From contig CAZLRV010000006.1 of NCBI GenBank assembly GCA_964562175.1, positions 33,723 through 97,722 on the forward strand: 64,000 bases of DNA, given 5' to 3'. The translations under genes were made by a program, and so were the position numbers. This document shows, one piece after another, positions 36,469 to 45,859 of this stretch. Source of the DNA: CAZCJU01 sp964562175. Its GTDB lineage: Bacteria > Bacillota > Clostridia > Oscillospirales > CAG-272. The notes under the pieces are model-generated. The model saw nothing but the letters and a program-made list of their open reading frames with translations. It ran no database searches and was not told the origin of the DNA. How positions within the stretch are numbered: position 1 is the first letter of the stretch; each line of letters begins with the position of its first letter.

Positions 36469-37737
36469 TTATAAAAATACGACTCTTTGCTCGGTACTTA
36501 TGATATCATCATTTGAAAGCTTATAGTATTTAAGGATGGGATCTAAATATATCCCATCTTTTTTTATCGTCTTCTCGCCTCTGAGTCTTTCCTCTCTCTG
36601 CACATACATAAGGTCGTTGTCGAAATATCTGCCCTGTGCGTCCTTATGTATCTCCCCGTCGTATTCGTACCATATTTCGTCTTTGTTTTTGAGAATGTAA
36701 TCAAGTCCCTCGCTCAGACGCATGGTACAGCAAAACGGTGCCTCGTAGGTTCGGCATTTCAGTATAGGAGATGACAGCGTCACATTTGTATCCGTTCCCG
36801 CACCGCCGTTGCTTCGCTGTGCGGTGCTTAAGCCGTTGAAATATATGCGTGAGAGATAACGCCTGTACTCCGGCTGCCCGGTCAGCTTGTACAGCTTATG
36901 TGCAAGCATAAGCGAATCGACTATGGCACACGGCTCTGTCCAGGTTTCGCCCTTGCCCCACCAATTGAAATTCTGATATGTAAGCGTCATACCGAAGTTT
37001 ACATAGAGCGAGAATATTCTTTTCGCCCTTTTCAAGTATATCTCATCGCCGAGCTTTTCGTACATTCTCAAAAGCCCTCTTGCCGCCGTGAGTGTGCAAT
37101 GCGTTTGCATTTTCAACCCGACGATGTCTATACCGTCAAGCCGCACTGCAAGCTCGTTTACCAGCTCATACGCGCGTTTGTCGCCGAAAAGCGTATAATA
37201 ATGGCTCAGCCCGTCAAGCGACATAAACAGACAGCCCGTATCGCTTGATAGCCGCCAGCCGTTGAGCAAGCAGACCTTACGTCCGGAAACACCGCCGTTA
37301 TGCTCGCCTCGCTCGGTTGGATACGTATCCGTCTTGCCCGCAAGCGGCAAATAGAGGCTTTCAAAGACCTCCCTTGCATACTCTGCGGCAAATGAAGAAC
37401 CGAAGTGCGTATAATACTCGCAAAGCCCTCTCAGATACCAGCTGTGACCCGAAAGCTGCTGTTCGTCAAAAATACCGTCCTCCTTTTGTCCGAAATATAT
37501 TCGTCCGTTCGTTTTTGCCGAAATGTTCGACGTCAAATAGTCCATGCACGGTATTGCCTCACCCGTTGAGCTGTAGGAGCAAACGAACGCAAGCAATGCC
37601 CTACCCTCAAAATCGCCCTGCCAACCGTATTCCGCAGGCTTAAAAACGGCATCGGGTGCATAATACGGCTCCGTGAGTCTTTTATGATTTAAGGCTATTC
37701 GCTCTTTTATCTCGCTCTCATCTAAATATTTTCTCAT
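36469..37737 (-). CDS. GH127-like alpha/alpha-barrel glycoside hydrolase, catalytic domain only
   Basis: A 422-residue protein whose core follows GH127 (DUF1680) beta-L-arabinofuranosidases. It retains ETWTEPCA (the acidic residue followed by Cys, as in ETCA), RIYFNGL and the Cys cluster CRTYEAPFCC, corresponding to the zinc-bound Cys group of that family. The usual C-terminal beta-sandwiches are missing: typical members are 600-700 residues. So it may be a compact enzyme for plant sugar chains or a divergent relative. It shares an operon with an HAD phosphatase; the start overlaps the latter's stop. Confidence 0.65.
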   Translation of the reverse strand: MRKYLDESEIKERIALNHKRLTEPYYAPDAVFKPAEYGWQGDFEGRALLAFVCSYSSTGEAIPCMDYLTSNISAKTNGRIYFGQKEDGIFDEQQLSGHSWYLRGLCEYYTHFGSSFAAEYAREVFESLYLPLAGKTDTYPTERGEHNGGVSGRKVCLLNGWRLSSDTGCLFMSLDGLSHYYTLFGDKRAYELVNELAVRLDGIDIVGLKMQTHCTLTAARGLLRMYEKLGDEIYLKRAKRIFSLYVNFGMTLTYQNFNWWGKGETWTEPCAIVDSLMLAHKLYKLTGQPEYRRYLSRIYFNGLSTAQRSNGGAGTDTNVTLSSPILKCRTYEAPFCCTMRLSEGLDYILKNKDEIWYEYDGEIHKDAQGRYFDNDLMYVQREERLRGEKTIKKDGIYLDPILKYYKLSNDDIISTEQRVVFL

Positions 37738-38579
37738 TATAAATTACCCTCAAGCTCCGACAAATAAATATTTGTCGTGATATCCGTACAGCGTATCTGA
37801 TCCAATATGGCACGTATTATACCGGCAAGCTTTCCGTCCTTGCCGTAATCTGCACGTGCTATATAGCTTACCCTGCCCTTTTGCAAAAGCTCTACCGCCT
37901 GTGTCGTATCGTTTTGATATACCGCAACGGAATGACCGCCGCTCGTTTTGACAAGCTTCATGCACGGCACGTCCGTCAGACCGTCGCCTATATATATCAT
38001 GTTTCGAAACGGTATGCGTTTTTCTCTTTCGGGCATGGATTCGTTAAGTCCGTTATGGTCGGTGACCGAAAGCACGCCCTTGTTTATTCGATATATAAAT
38101 TGTGTTTTACTCGTATAGTTTACCGCCATCGACGGCCATATCGCAACACCGTTTTTATCGTAACAAAATTCAGCGGCGTATATCTTTTTGAACTCGCCCG
38201 CTATCTTCGTTCCCTCTATTATTTCCTTGAGTCCCGAAGATATGACATAATGCTCGGCTTTTATTCCGATACTCTCGGCATAGGAATTTATCATACCGAA
38301 CCATTGTTCAACACCATCGAAAAGCTTTACCTTTTCGCCCTGCTTTTTGAAATTGTCGCGTGTCAGCGAAATACCGAGCCGTCTTGATTCGTTTACCATA
38401 AAGAGCATATACGCCAATATCGAATCCATATTGTTTTCATACATAAGCTCATTACAGCGTGACCAAAACTCTCCCGCACTTGTGCCTATCTCCGGAACAA
38501 ACCCGTATTCCTGCATATCCTTGGGTGAGAGCGTTTTATCAAAGTCGTACATTATCGCAACGATCGTTTCTTTGTTCAT
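37737..38579 (-). CDS. HAD-superfamily phosphatase
   Basis: A 280-residue HAD-IB-type protein. Motif I is MYDFDKTLS, motif II is in VISSGLKEII, and motif III/IV is IYIGDGLTDVPCM. The C-terminus has ARADYGKDGKL. Substrates of such phosphatases are small phospho-compounds such as phosphoserine; not determinable here. ATG 38579 is chosen because GGGAG lies six bases upstream; an earlier in-frame ATG at 38594 is less likely. It leads a two-gene unit with the GH127-like gene. Confidence 0.82.
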   Translation of the reverse strand: MNKETIVAIMYDFDKTLSPKDMQEYGFVPEIGTSAGEFWSRCNELMYENNMDSILAYMLFMVNESRRLGISLTRDNFKKQGEKVKLFDGVEQWFGMINSYAESIGIKAEHYVISSGLKEIIEGTKIAGEFKKIYAAEFCYDKNGVAIWPSMAVNYTSKTQFIYRINKGVLSVTDHNGLNESMPEREKRIPFRNMIYIGDGLTDVPCMKLVKTSGGHSVAVYQNDTTQAVELLQKGRVSYIARADYGKDGKLAGIIRAILDQIRCTDITTNIYLSELEGNL

Positions 38580-38608
38580 AATCGACTCCCGCATGATATC
38601 TTAAGCTT

Positions 38609-38637
38609 ATTGTATCATATTTTTTCGGAGTTTTCAA
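38609..38637 (-). promoter_or_regulatory. Promoter of the HAD/GH127-like operon
   Basis: Minus strand: TTGAAA, 17 nt, TACAAT, about 30 nt before the HAD start. Confidence 0.7.
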
Positions 38638-38688
38638 TACCCTTACGCTCATTACCAAATATTTTTTATCTCGTTTACCGAAAAAGTA

Positions 38689-38717
38689 TTGACTTTATTG
38701 ATTTTTTATGATATAAC
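38689..38717 (+). promoter_or_regulatory. Promoter of the Gfo/Idh/MocA gene
   Basis: TTGACT, 17 nt, TATAAC, 33 nt before the start codon. Confidence 0.75.
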
Positions 38718-38750
38718 TGTCAAAGAATAACCCCGAAAGGATATTTTATT

Positions 38751-39803
38751 ATGTCGCATAAGCTTGGAATAATCGGCTACGGCGGTATGGCGTCGTGGCA
38801 TCATCAATCAATCAAAAATAATTTTACCGATCTTACGGTCGTTGCCGCATACGATATAGACGAGGAACGACGTGATCTTGCACGTAAAAACGGCTTGACC
38901 GTATTTGACAGTGCCGACGATTTTCTGGCATCGAAAATGTTCGATATGGTGCTTGTTGCAACTCCCAACAATTTCCATTGTGATTACGTCTGCCGCAGTC
39001 TGAAAGCGGGCTACGATACGATAAGCGAAAAACCCGTTGCCATGAATTGCGAGGAGCTTGACCTCATGGAGAACACCGCAAAGGAATGCGGTAAGCTGTT
39101 TACGGTTCATCAAAACAGACGTTGGGACGAGGATTTCCGCACAGTGTGGAAGGCTATCGAGGAGGGAATGGTAGGCAAGCCCTACTCTATCGAATCGCGA
39201 GTACACGGTCAGGGCGGTGTCGTTCACGGCTGGCGTGAATTTAAGGTAGCCGGCGGCGGTATGCTGTTCGATTGGGGCGTTCACCTCATAGACCAAATAC
39301 TGTTCATGCGTAAAGAAAAGGTAACGAGCGTGTACGCAAATCTCCATTCGATAAGAACGCCGGAGGTAGATGACTACTTCAAGCTCATATTCCGCTTTGA
39401 GGACGGCGTTACCGCTCAAGTTGAGGTCGGAACGTATACGCTTATACAGATGCCCCGCTGGCACGTTTACGGCGACGGCGGTTCACTCGTTATAAACGAT
39501 TGGTCGGGTAACGGCAAGGTAATTCACGCAAACGACCATGTGCTGAATTGGGAGCCGGTTGTCGTTCAGACAAAAGCGGGTCCCACAAGAACCATGGCAC
39601 CCCGTCCCGCGGAAACGCTCTGCGAGCTGTCTTTGCCGAAGGTAGATACCGATTGGGCTTACTTCTACAGAAACGTAATGGATGCGATAGACGGAAAAGC
39701 GGAGCTTATCGTCACCATAGACGGTGTTCGCCGTGTTATGCGTGTGATAGAAGCCGCATTTGAATCGGACAGAACCGGACAAGCCGTAACCACGGTAATA
39801 TAA
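38751..39803 (+). CDS. Gfo/Idh/MocA-family oxidoreductase
   Basis: A 350-residue NAD(P)-dependent sugar or inositol dehydrogenase. The start LGIIGYGGMASWHHQSIK is the nucleotide-binding motif, EKPVAMNCEE carries the conserved EKP lysine, and GGGMLFDWGVHLIDQILF holds the Asp/His active site. The substrate is unknown. AAAGGATATTTTATT precedes the ATG. Single-gene unit with its own promoter and terminator. Confidence 0.9.
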   Translation: MSHKLGIIGYGGMASWHHQSIKNNFTDLTVVAAYDIDEERRDLARKNGLTVFDSADDFLASKMFDMVLVATPNNFHCDYVCRSLKAGYDTISEKPVAMNCEELDLMENTAKECGKLFTVHQNRRWDEDFRTVWKAIEEGMVGKPYSIESRVHGQGGVVHGWREFKVAGGGMLFDWGVHLIDQILFMRKEKVTSVYANLHSIRTPEVDDYFKLIFRFEDGVTAQVEVGTYTLIQMPRWHVYGDGGSLVINDWSGNGKVIHANDHVLNWEPVVVQTKAGPTRTMAPRPAETLCELSLPKVDTDWAYFYRNVMDAIDGKAELIVTIDGVRRVMRVIEAAFESDRTGQAVTTVI

Positions 39804-39855
39804 TAAGGCTTAGCAGTTAGTCTTATCACTCACGAAAAAGCTCATATACGAATAG

Positions 39856-39896
39856 CACGGCATAACCCGATCACCGAGTTATGCCGTGTCTTTTTT
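39856..39896 (+). terminator. Rho-independent terminator of the Gfo/Idh/MocA gene
   Basis: An 11-bp stem, CACGGCATAAC with GTTATGCCGTG (39878-39888), an 11-nt loop, then TCTTTTTT. Confidence 0.9.
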
Positions 39897-39986
39897 GTAT
39901 ATATCGTAAAATCGATGTATCATACCGAATTACGTATGCGTCCGCGCATTATCATTTGAGTGCAATAATCAAAACTCAAATAAGAA

Positions 39987-40991
39987 TTATTTAATGCTTT
40001 TGATATATCTGCACTTTGGAAAGTTAGAGCATCCCAAGAATTGACTGCCCGCATTTGCGCCCTTGGTGGCAGTACGTAATATAAGCTTTCCGCCGCATCG
40101 AGGACATACATCTTCTGTTTTATTTTCGGTCAATTCGGTGTTACCCTCGCTTTTCGGCTCCTCATTTGTCATATTTTCGGAAGTCGAAGGTGCATTAAAT
40201 TCTGCGTTGTCGCTGACAGCCGTTTTATCGGCTTCGTCAGCAACAGCCTCTTTCGTTTCATTCGGGACAGTTATCGGCTTATCTGCAATTCTTTTCTCAA
40301 TATTCTTTATATGTTCTTGTTTTTTCGTTTCGCTGACCTGTGTATACGGATATAGCTTATTGTACAACAGCATAATGCTGTCATTAGACAATGAATTTTC
40401 CGATGATTTATTACATATAGCGGAAACAACATATGAAACTTGGTTGCGATTGATCACCTTTATATCGTTGCTTTGAATGGCAATGCTTTTCAGAGTGCAT
40501 CTGTTTGAAAAAACGATGACGGAATATAGCGGCATAGGCTGTTTGAGCAATGCTTTCAAATGCTTTATGTGAGAACGATTTTGCATAACAGGGTTATAGA
40601 AATGCTCTTTGTGACTTTTTCCTCTGCCTGCCGGCAATGTTTGATACCAATTTTTTTGATTCTCACTGCCGAAGATCCAACCGCTGTAATTTTTGCTTTC
40701 AAATACGAAAACGCCCTTTGGAGTTATCATTAAAACATCTATTTCGGTCGTTTCCCCGTTCTCTTTCGGAATATATACATTAAAAAGAAATTTTGCTCCT
40801 TCGTTCTCAAAATGCTTAAGCTGTCTGTATGTAAGATATTCTCCGTATTTTCCCAAATCCTTTCTAAGAGAAAGCAATGGGTTTTTTGTTATTTGATAAT
40901 ATGCGCCGGCTTTATATTTTTTATTTTCATACAAATAAAAAATAATCATTATCACTACCATGCCCATCAGTACGGCGGCAATTACGTTCAT
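39987..40991 (-). CDS. Membrane NERD-domain protein with C-terminal zinc ribbon
   Basis: A 334-residue protein. An N-terminal membrane helix (about residues 1-20) precedes a NERD domain (about 45-160) with the nuclease-like EIDVLMITPKGVFVFESKNYSG (Asp and ExK), a Lys/Glu linker, then CPRCGGKLILRTATKGANAGSQFLGC...CRYIK, a topoisomerase-type C4 zinc ribbon. It may bind or cut nucleic acid at the membrane. GAGAGG lies 8 nt before ATG 40991 (GTG 41000 is the alternative). Composition is more A/T-rich than its neighbours. Confidence 0.85.
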   Translation of the reverse strand: MNVIAAVLMGMVVIMIIFYLYENKKYKAGAYYQITKNPLLSLRKDLGKYGEYLTYRQLKHFENEGAKFLFNVYIPKENGETTEIDVLMITPKGVFVFESKNYSGWIFGSENQKNWYQTLPAGRGKSHKEHFYNPVMQNRSHIKHLKALLKQPMPLYSVIVFSNRCTLKSIAIQSNDIKVINRNQVSYVVSAICNKSSENSLSNDSIMLLYNKLYPYTQVSETKKQEHIKNIEKRIADKPITVPNETKEAVADEADKTAVSDNAEFNAPSTSENMTNEEPKSEGNTELTENKTEDVCPRCGGKLILRTATKGANAGSQFLGCSNFPKCRYIKSIK

Positions 40992-41015
40992 TGGAAACAC
41001 CTCTCGTTCTTTGTA

Positions 41016-41030
41016 TACTGTTAAACAGTA
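41016..41030. promoter_or_regulatory. Perfect 7-1-7 palindrome upstream of the NERD gene
   Basis: TACTGTT-A-AACAGTA, 25 nt before the start codon, overlapping a weak -10 (TATACA). It has the shape of a repressor operator; regulator unknown. Confidence 0.45.
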
Positions 41031-41097
41031 CGGTCGTCGTATTTTAATAATTATGCCTCATGCGATTTTCCGTTAAAACAATAAAGATATTTAATTT

Positions 41098-41126
41098 GTA
41101 CGAGTCCGTTAAAAACGGACTCGTAC
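41098..41126 (-). terminator. Perfect 13-bp hairpin after the GH3 gene
   Basis: GTACGAGTCCGTT pairs with AACGGACTCGTAC around a 3-nt loop. It lies 10 nt past the GH3 stop; the following U-tract is poor, so termination is likely but not certain. Confidence 0.6.
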
Positions 41127-41136
41127 ACTATTTCGA

Positions 41137-44106
41137 TCATGCTTTTTCGCTGTATATCTCACATTCGTATATCGACAGCCACTGTGAGCTTGGCACGGAT
41201 ATTTTTACGTACCGTGCTTTTTTGCCGTCAAGCTGTACAGTATCGAATTTTGCGCCGAGGACATCGTATCTGCCGAGCTTATCCCATGCTTTGCCGTCGC
41301 TTGACAGCGATACGGTGTATCTGCTTGAGGAATTTGCTTCCCATACTATTCGCATCAGCTTAAGCTCGTATTCCGCACCGAGGTCAACGGTTATCTCACC
41401 GCCGCCGGGGCCGCTCCAACGAGTCGTCGCATCGCCGTCAAATGCGTAATCGGCGATATATTGATCGTTTTCCGTCTTTGTCGCCGTCGCACTTTTGCCA
41501 AGTGCCACGTTAGTACCGTCAACCTCCGCAATGCCGCCCTTGCCCGTTTTCTTTGTTATAACGTCAAATGTTTTTTCGGGTACGCATACGTTTTCAACAT
41601 CGGCGACCACCGTTTTTTCGGCAACCTTTACCGTTTCGGTAAACTTTATATCCGCAACACTTGCACCCACCGATATTTTGTAGTCACCCTGCTCTATCAC
41701 CCAAGCCGAATCGGAGGTTATGTAGGTCTTAAACTCGTCCTGCGTTATTTTTACCGTAACGATCTCGCTCTCCCCCGGCTTAAGCTCCTTTGTTTTGCCG
41801 AAGCCGCAAAGCTCATATTTTGCCTGCTCATTTACACCGTCGGGCTTTGATATATAAAACTGAACTGCCTCGCGTCCCGCCATCGAGCCTTTATTGGTTA
41901 TCTTAACGCTTGCCTCAACGCTTCCGCTATATGTGTCAGAGGAAAGCTTATAGTCGGAATACTCAAACGTCGTATATGACAGACCGTGACCGAAGGGATA
42001 TGATACCGCAACATCGAACGTCGTATAGTAACGATAGCCGACATATATATCCTCATAGTAAAGCGTCGTGTTTGCGTTTCCCGGGAAGTAATCGGATGCG
42101 GGCGTGTCGGCAATACAAAGTGGCCAGCTCACCGTCAGCTTGCCAGACGGGTTCACCTTGCCCGTTATTACATCCGCCGCCGCATTTCCTATCTGCTCGC
42201 CCGCTATGCCTATATTGAGTATCGCATCGACATCCGCCTCCCACTCCGACACTTGAAGAGGTATTGCCGAGTTTATCAATACTATGACTTTCTTGCCGGC
42301 GGCGTGGAATGCGTCGGAAACATTTTTAAGTGTTTTTCTTTCCGCTGCGTTAAGTCTGTAATCGCCGTCTCTGTCCTCGTGGTCCGCTCCCTCTGTCGAT
42401 ATTCTCGATATGGTCATTATCGCGACGCTCGCCTCGGCTGCCGCCTGCTTTGCCTGTTGCTCGTCTATTATGACCTCAAGCGTATCATCCTCGGGGTTAC
42501 TGCCCGTTATATACCAATTGTGGCCCTTACAGCCTTGATAAAGCTTGTTTACCGTCTCGTTAAGCGTTACGCCGCCTGCCGCCTGCAAGCCCTCCTTGAC
42601 CGAAACAAAATCCGTTACGCCCACGTTACTTGCGCCGTGACCGCCGTAAACCGTATGCACGGATGCATTTCCGAACAGAGCTATCTCGCCGTCGGTCACC
42701 GGCAAGGCACCGTTGTTTTTGAGCAGTGTCATTCCCTCGCTTGCCGCCTTGCGTGATATTTCTTCCTTTGCTTCTCTGTTCTTTATCTTCATCACGACTC
42801 TGTTATTTTCGCCGTTTTTGAAGGTTTTCGTCTTTACGACAAGAGAAAGAATATTCTTAACGCAAAAATCAAGCTGTGCTTCCTCTATCTTGCCTTTTTC
42901 CACAAGCTCGACTATCGTTTTTGCGTTTTTATCTTGAGTCGGTCCTCCGCTGAACAGGTCATTTCCGGCGTTTATCATTCCATCACGAGTACCGCCGGCA
43001 CCCCAATCGCTCGCTATACAGCCGTCAAAGCCCATTTCCCCACGCAAAAGCGTATTTATCAGATCGGCACGTGTTGCCGCATATTTGCCGTTGAGCTTAT
43101 TGTATGAGGTCATGAGCGTCCACGGCTGTGCCTTTACGGCGTATGCGAACGCCTTTGTATATATTTCTCTCAACGCACGCTCCGTCAATACGGAATCGGT
43201 TACGGTTCTTGAAGTTTCTTGGTTATTTGCGGCAAAATGCTTTATCGAAACGCCGATGCCCTGCGATTGGGCGCCGTTTACATAAGCCTCGCCCGCCTTA
43301 CCCGTAAGATACGGGTCTTCGGAAAAATACTCGAAATTTCTGCCGTTCAGTACATTTTTATAAAGGTTGAGTCCCGGAGCAAGCATAACATCTATGCCGT
43401 AGTCCTCAAAATCCTGTGCCATATATTCGGCGATATCGGATATCATCTCCGTATCCCATGTTTGCGAGAGGCTTGAGGGAGAGGGGTATGCAAATGCCTT
43501 CACTCCGTCGATACGGACACCGTATACTCCGTCGCTCATAATTACCGACGGGATAGAGCAACGCTCTATCTTGTATGTCGCCGAGGAATACTTCTGCACG
43601 TCCCTGTTTATACAAAGTGCCGCCTTTTCTTCGACAGTCAGCTCATCTATGATTATGTCTATATTGTCCTCCGACAGCTGAGGTATACCGTTTTTGTATT
43701 GGTATGCCGACTTTTGTGCCTCGTTGCCGTTGCCGTCGTACACGGTAAGCATTACAGAAAGATCGCCGCCAAGCTCGGTTTTTCCTTTTTGAAGCGTTAC
43801 GGGGTACTCAACACTGCCCTCAAAGCTCTGCTTAAGCGAGGTGCTTTCGGTCTTGTCCCCATACAGCACCTCAAGCTTTGCCTCTCCGTCAAATTTTCTT
43901 GACGGCTTAAAGCCGAGCGTGAATTTGTCATCCTCAAGTGAAGCACTCGTAAGTGATACGGACAGTGGTTCGACCTCAGTCGCCGCCGTGCCCTCCGGCA
44001 CTGTGCCTGCGTCGGTATTTGCCGAGTCGTCACTGCCTCCGCCTCCGCAACCGCACACGGTCAGAGTGGCAAGCAAAAGAGAGAGCAATCGCAAACTTTT
44101 TTTCAT
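41137..44106 (-). CDS. GH3 beta-glucosidase-like lipoprotein with F5/8 C-type domain
   Basis: A 989-residue exported protein. The signal peptide ends in a CGC lipobox region (TLTVCGCGGGG), so a lipid anchor is expected. A short Ser/Asp linker leads into a GH3 enzyme: KHFAANNQETSR, the nucleophile IASDWG, the second alpha/beta domain and a fibronectin-III-like domain (about 735-835). The C-terminal 130 residues form a discoidin-like sugar-binding domain (ARYVKISVPS). It would release glucose or xylose from plant oligosaccharides outside the cell. GAGGTGAAAA precedes the ATG. It is preceded by the ABC exporter, 8 nt away. Confidence 0.9.
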   Translation of the reverse strand: MKKSLRLLSLLLATLTVCGCGGGGSDDSANTDAGTVPEGTAATEVEPLSVSLTSASLEDDKFTLGFKPSRKFDGEAKLEVLYGDKTESTSLKQSFEGSVEYPVTLQKGKTELGGDLSVMLTVYDGNGNEAQKSAYQYKNGIPQLSEDNIDIIIDELTVEEKAALCINRDVQKYSSATYKIERCSIPSVIMSDGVYGVRIDGVKAFAYPSPSSLSQTWDTEMISDIAEYMAQDFEDYGIDVMLAPGLNLYKNVLNGRNFEYFSEDPYLTGKAGEAYVNGAQSQGIGVSIKHFAANNQETSRTVTDSVLTERALREIYTKAFAYAVKAQPWTLMTSYNKLNGKYAATRADLINTLLRGEMGFDGCIASDWGAGGTRDGMINAGNDLFSGGPTQDKNAKTIVELVEKGKIEEAQLDFCVKNILSLVVKTKTFKNGENNRVVMKIKNREAKEEISRKAASEGMTLLKNNGALPVTDGEIALFGNASVHTVYGGHGASNVGVTDFVSVKEGLQAAGGVTLNETVNKLYQGCKGHNWYITGSNPEDDTLEVIIDEQQAKQAAAEASVAIMTISRISTEGADHEDRDGDYRLNAAERKTLKNVSDAFHAAGKKVIVLINSAIPLQVSEWEADVDAILNIGIAGEQIGNAAADVITGKVNPSGKLTVSWPLCIADTPASDYFPGNANTTLYYEDIYVGYRYYTTFDVAVSYPFGHGLSYTTFEYSDYKLSSDTYSGSVEASVKITNKGSMAGREAVQFYISKPDGVNEQAKYELCGFGKTKELKPGESEIVTVKITQDEFKTYITSDSAWVIEQGDYKISVGASVADIKFTETVKVAEKTVVADVENVCVPEKTFDVITKKTGKGGIAEVDGTNVALGKSATATKTENDQYIADYAFDGDATTRWSGPGGGEITVDLGAEYELKLMRIVWEANSSSRYTVSLSSDGKAWDKLGRYDVLGAKFDTVQLDGKKARYVKISVPSSQWLSIYECEIYSEKA

Positions 44107-44114
44107 TTTTCACC

Positions 44115-44933
44115 TCATATAAGATTCAATTTATTTTCCACAACATTTTTTACGTAAACGTATGCGCCGACAATAAATGCGATATTTATTATAAGCGAAA
44201 CGCCGAGATTGAGAACATTCAGGCTTCCGAGCATACTCGCATCAAGCTGTGCTTGAGATGAGCCGGATATAGCCACAACGACGCTTTGAATTATGCTCGA
44301 TATAAGGCTGAGTGCGAAATTTATTCCGAAATATGCCACTATTGAACTGCCTACTCTGCTCGCCCGTGCCGATTGTCCCACCGAAAACGCCGTCAGAATG
44401 CAAATTGGCTGAAATACGAAATTTGCCACAAGTGTAAGAACGGTGAGAACACAGAACAGCACGGAAGTGACGCCGTCAAGCCCTCTCATTGTCGTAAATA
44501 TCACATAATCCGCAAAATACTCTATGACCTCCGTCGGTATCTTATACGCCGCAAGTGCAAGCACTGACGGTATGGCTACGCATATGCCCGCCATGATCAC
44601 ACCCAAAAGCTCCCACAAGGCACCCGAAAGTATCTTGCCCAGCAGTATGTCGCTTGCCTTCACCGGCAAGGTAAAGGTAAGATAGCCCTGATCGGAATAG
44701 AGGTTTTTGCTTATTCTCATCGCCACGGCGATAAAGCCCGATACGGATATTGCCGCAATTGCCAAAATAAACGGCAGTGCGGCAAGCACGGCGAGGACGC
44801 CGAGCCATTCGAATTTTGCCGACAGTGCTATAAGAACACCGAATATCACCGAAATGGCAAGGGCTACTGCGTAAACTATCTTCATTACCCTTGCGATATA
44901 TATCATATCGTATTTGAAAAGCTTTTTCAGCAT
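44115..44933 (-). CDS. ABC-2 type transporter permease
   Basis: A 272-residue membrane protein with about six segments: starting MLKKLFKYDMIYIARVMKIVYA, then hydrophobic stretches near 20-45, 48-75, 100-130, 150-185 and 210-260. The layout suits an ABC-2 permease working with the adjacent ATPase. The start overlaps the ATPase stop by 7 nt. Cargo unknown. Confidence 0.75.
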   Translation of the reverse strand: MLKKLFKYDMIYIARVMKIVYAVALAISVIFGVLIALSAKFEWLGVLAVLAALPFILAIAAISVSGFIAVAMRISKNLYSDQGYLTFTLPVKASDILLGKILSGALWELLGVIMAGICVAIPSVLALAAYKIPTEVIEYFADYVIFTTMRGLDGVTSVLFCVLTVLTLVANFVFQPICILTAFSVGQSARASRVGSSIVAYFGINFALSLISSIIQSVVVAISGSSQAQLDASMLGSLNVLNLGVSLIINIAFIVGAYVYVKNVVENKLNLI

Positions 44934-45622
44934 CTGAATTCCTCCCTGAATATCTCATCGATGCTCTTGCCTCTCTCCGCTCTCAGCGCATCCGCCTCGG
45001 ATGCCAATATTATATCGCCGTATGAGAGGAACAAAACATCGTCAAGCACACGCTCTATATCCGCTATAAGATGCGTGGATATTATGACCGTCGCATCGCT
45101 CGGACGGTTCGCTATCACCGTATCCGATATCAGCTCTCTCGTTGCCGGATCTACTCCGGCTATAGGCTCATCAAGCAAATACAGCTTTGCTCTTCGGCTC
45201 ATAACGAGAATGAGCTGAAGTCTTTCCTTTGTTCCCTTTGAAAATGTTTTTATGCGTTTTTCGGGATCTATGCCGAGCCTGTTGAGCATATCGTATGCCC
45301 GCTCGGTTTCAAAATCCTCATAAAAATCCGCAAAATATTTTATCACGCCGTTTGCGTTCATTCCCTCGTCAAGATACGAGCGTTCGGGCAGATACGATAC
45401 TATCGCCTTTGTTTGTGCGCCTATCTCCATTCCGTCTATTTTTATACTGCCGCCGCTTGGGGCAAGTATTCCCGAGGTCATTTTCAAAAGTGTCGTCTTT
45501 CCGCTTCCGTTCGGACCCAGCAGTCCCACGATACGCCCTGCGTTTATATCGAGATTTATATTTCTCACCGCAGGTCTGTCACGGTATATTTTCGTAAGAT
45601 CTCTGTATTCAAGTAAAGCCAT
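44927..45622 (-). CDS. ABC transporter ATP-binding protein (exporter type)
   Basis: A 231-residue ATPase with Walker A LLGPNGSGKTTLLK, a variant signature TFSKGTKERLQLI and Walker B KLYLLDEPIAGVDP, followed by ISTHLIADIE (H-loop). This resembles the YtrB/BcrA drug-export type. ATG 45622 is chosen because AAAGGA precedes it and the family begins here; a longer frame to 45670 covers the promoter. No GntR regulator is adjacent. Confidence 0.88.
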   Translation of the reverse strand: MALLEYRDLTKIYRDRPAVRNINLDINAGRIVGLLGPNGSGKTTLLKMTSGILAPSGGSIKIDGMEIGAQTKAIVSYLPERSYLDEGMNANGVIKYFADFYEDFETERAYDMLNRLGIDPEKRIKTFSKGTKERLQLILVMSRRAKLYLLDEPIAGVDPATRELISDTVIANRPSDATVIISTHLIADIERVLDDVLFLSYGDIILASEADALRAERGKSIDEIFREEFRC

Positions 45623-45661
45623 TGCATTTCCTTTCCGCACATATAAGTGCCGTATGATAAT

Positions 45662-45690
45662 ATAATACAATAAAACCGCTTCATTGTCAA
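45662..45690 (-). promoter_or_regulatory. Promoter of the ABC exporter-GH3 operon
   Basis: Minus strand: TTGACA, 17 nt, TATTAT, 40 nt before the ATPase start. Confidence 0.8.
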
Positions 45691-45790
45691 GTAATTTGAC
45701 AAAAATAAGGCTCTTTTTTTATACTCACCGCACCGCAGGGCAAAAAATGCGGTGTTACGGTGAAAAAATCATTAAATTTGCTTTATGCTA

Positions 45791-45819
45791 TTGAAATTTC
45801 CTCAACTTTATTGTATAAT
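45791..45819 (+). promoter_or_regulatory. Promoter of the PhnP-like hydrolase gene
   Basis: TTGAAA, 17 nt, TATAAT, 41 nt before the start codon. Confidence 0.8.
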
Positions 45820-45859
45820 AGATAAAATATTCGCAAAATACGATAACACGGAGAATATA

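Noticed and set aside
45727..45762. Hairpin CACCGCA/TGCGGTG between divergent genes
   Set aside because: Its position outside any clear transcript end and lack of a U-tract give no basis for calling it a terminator or operator.
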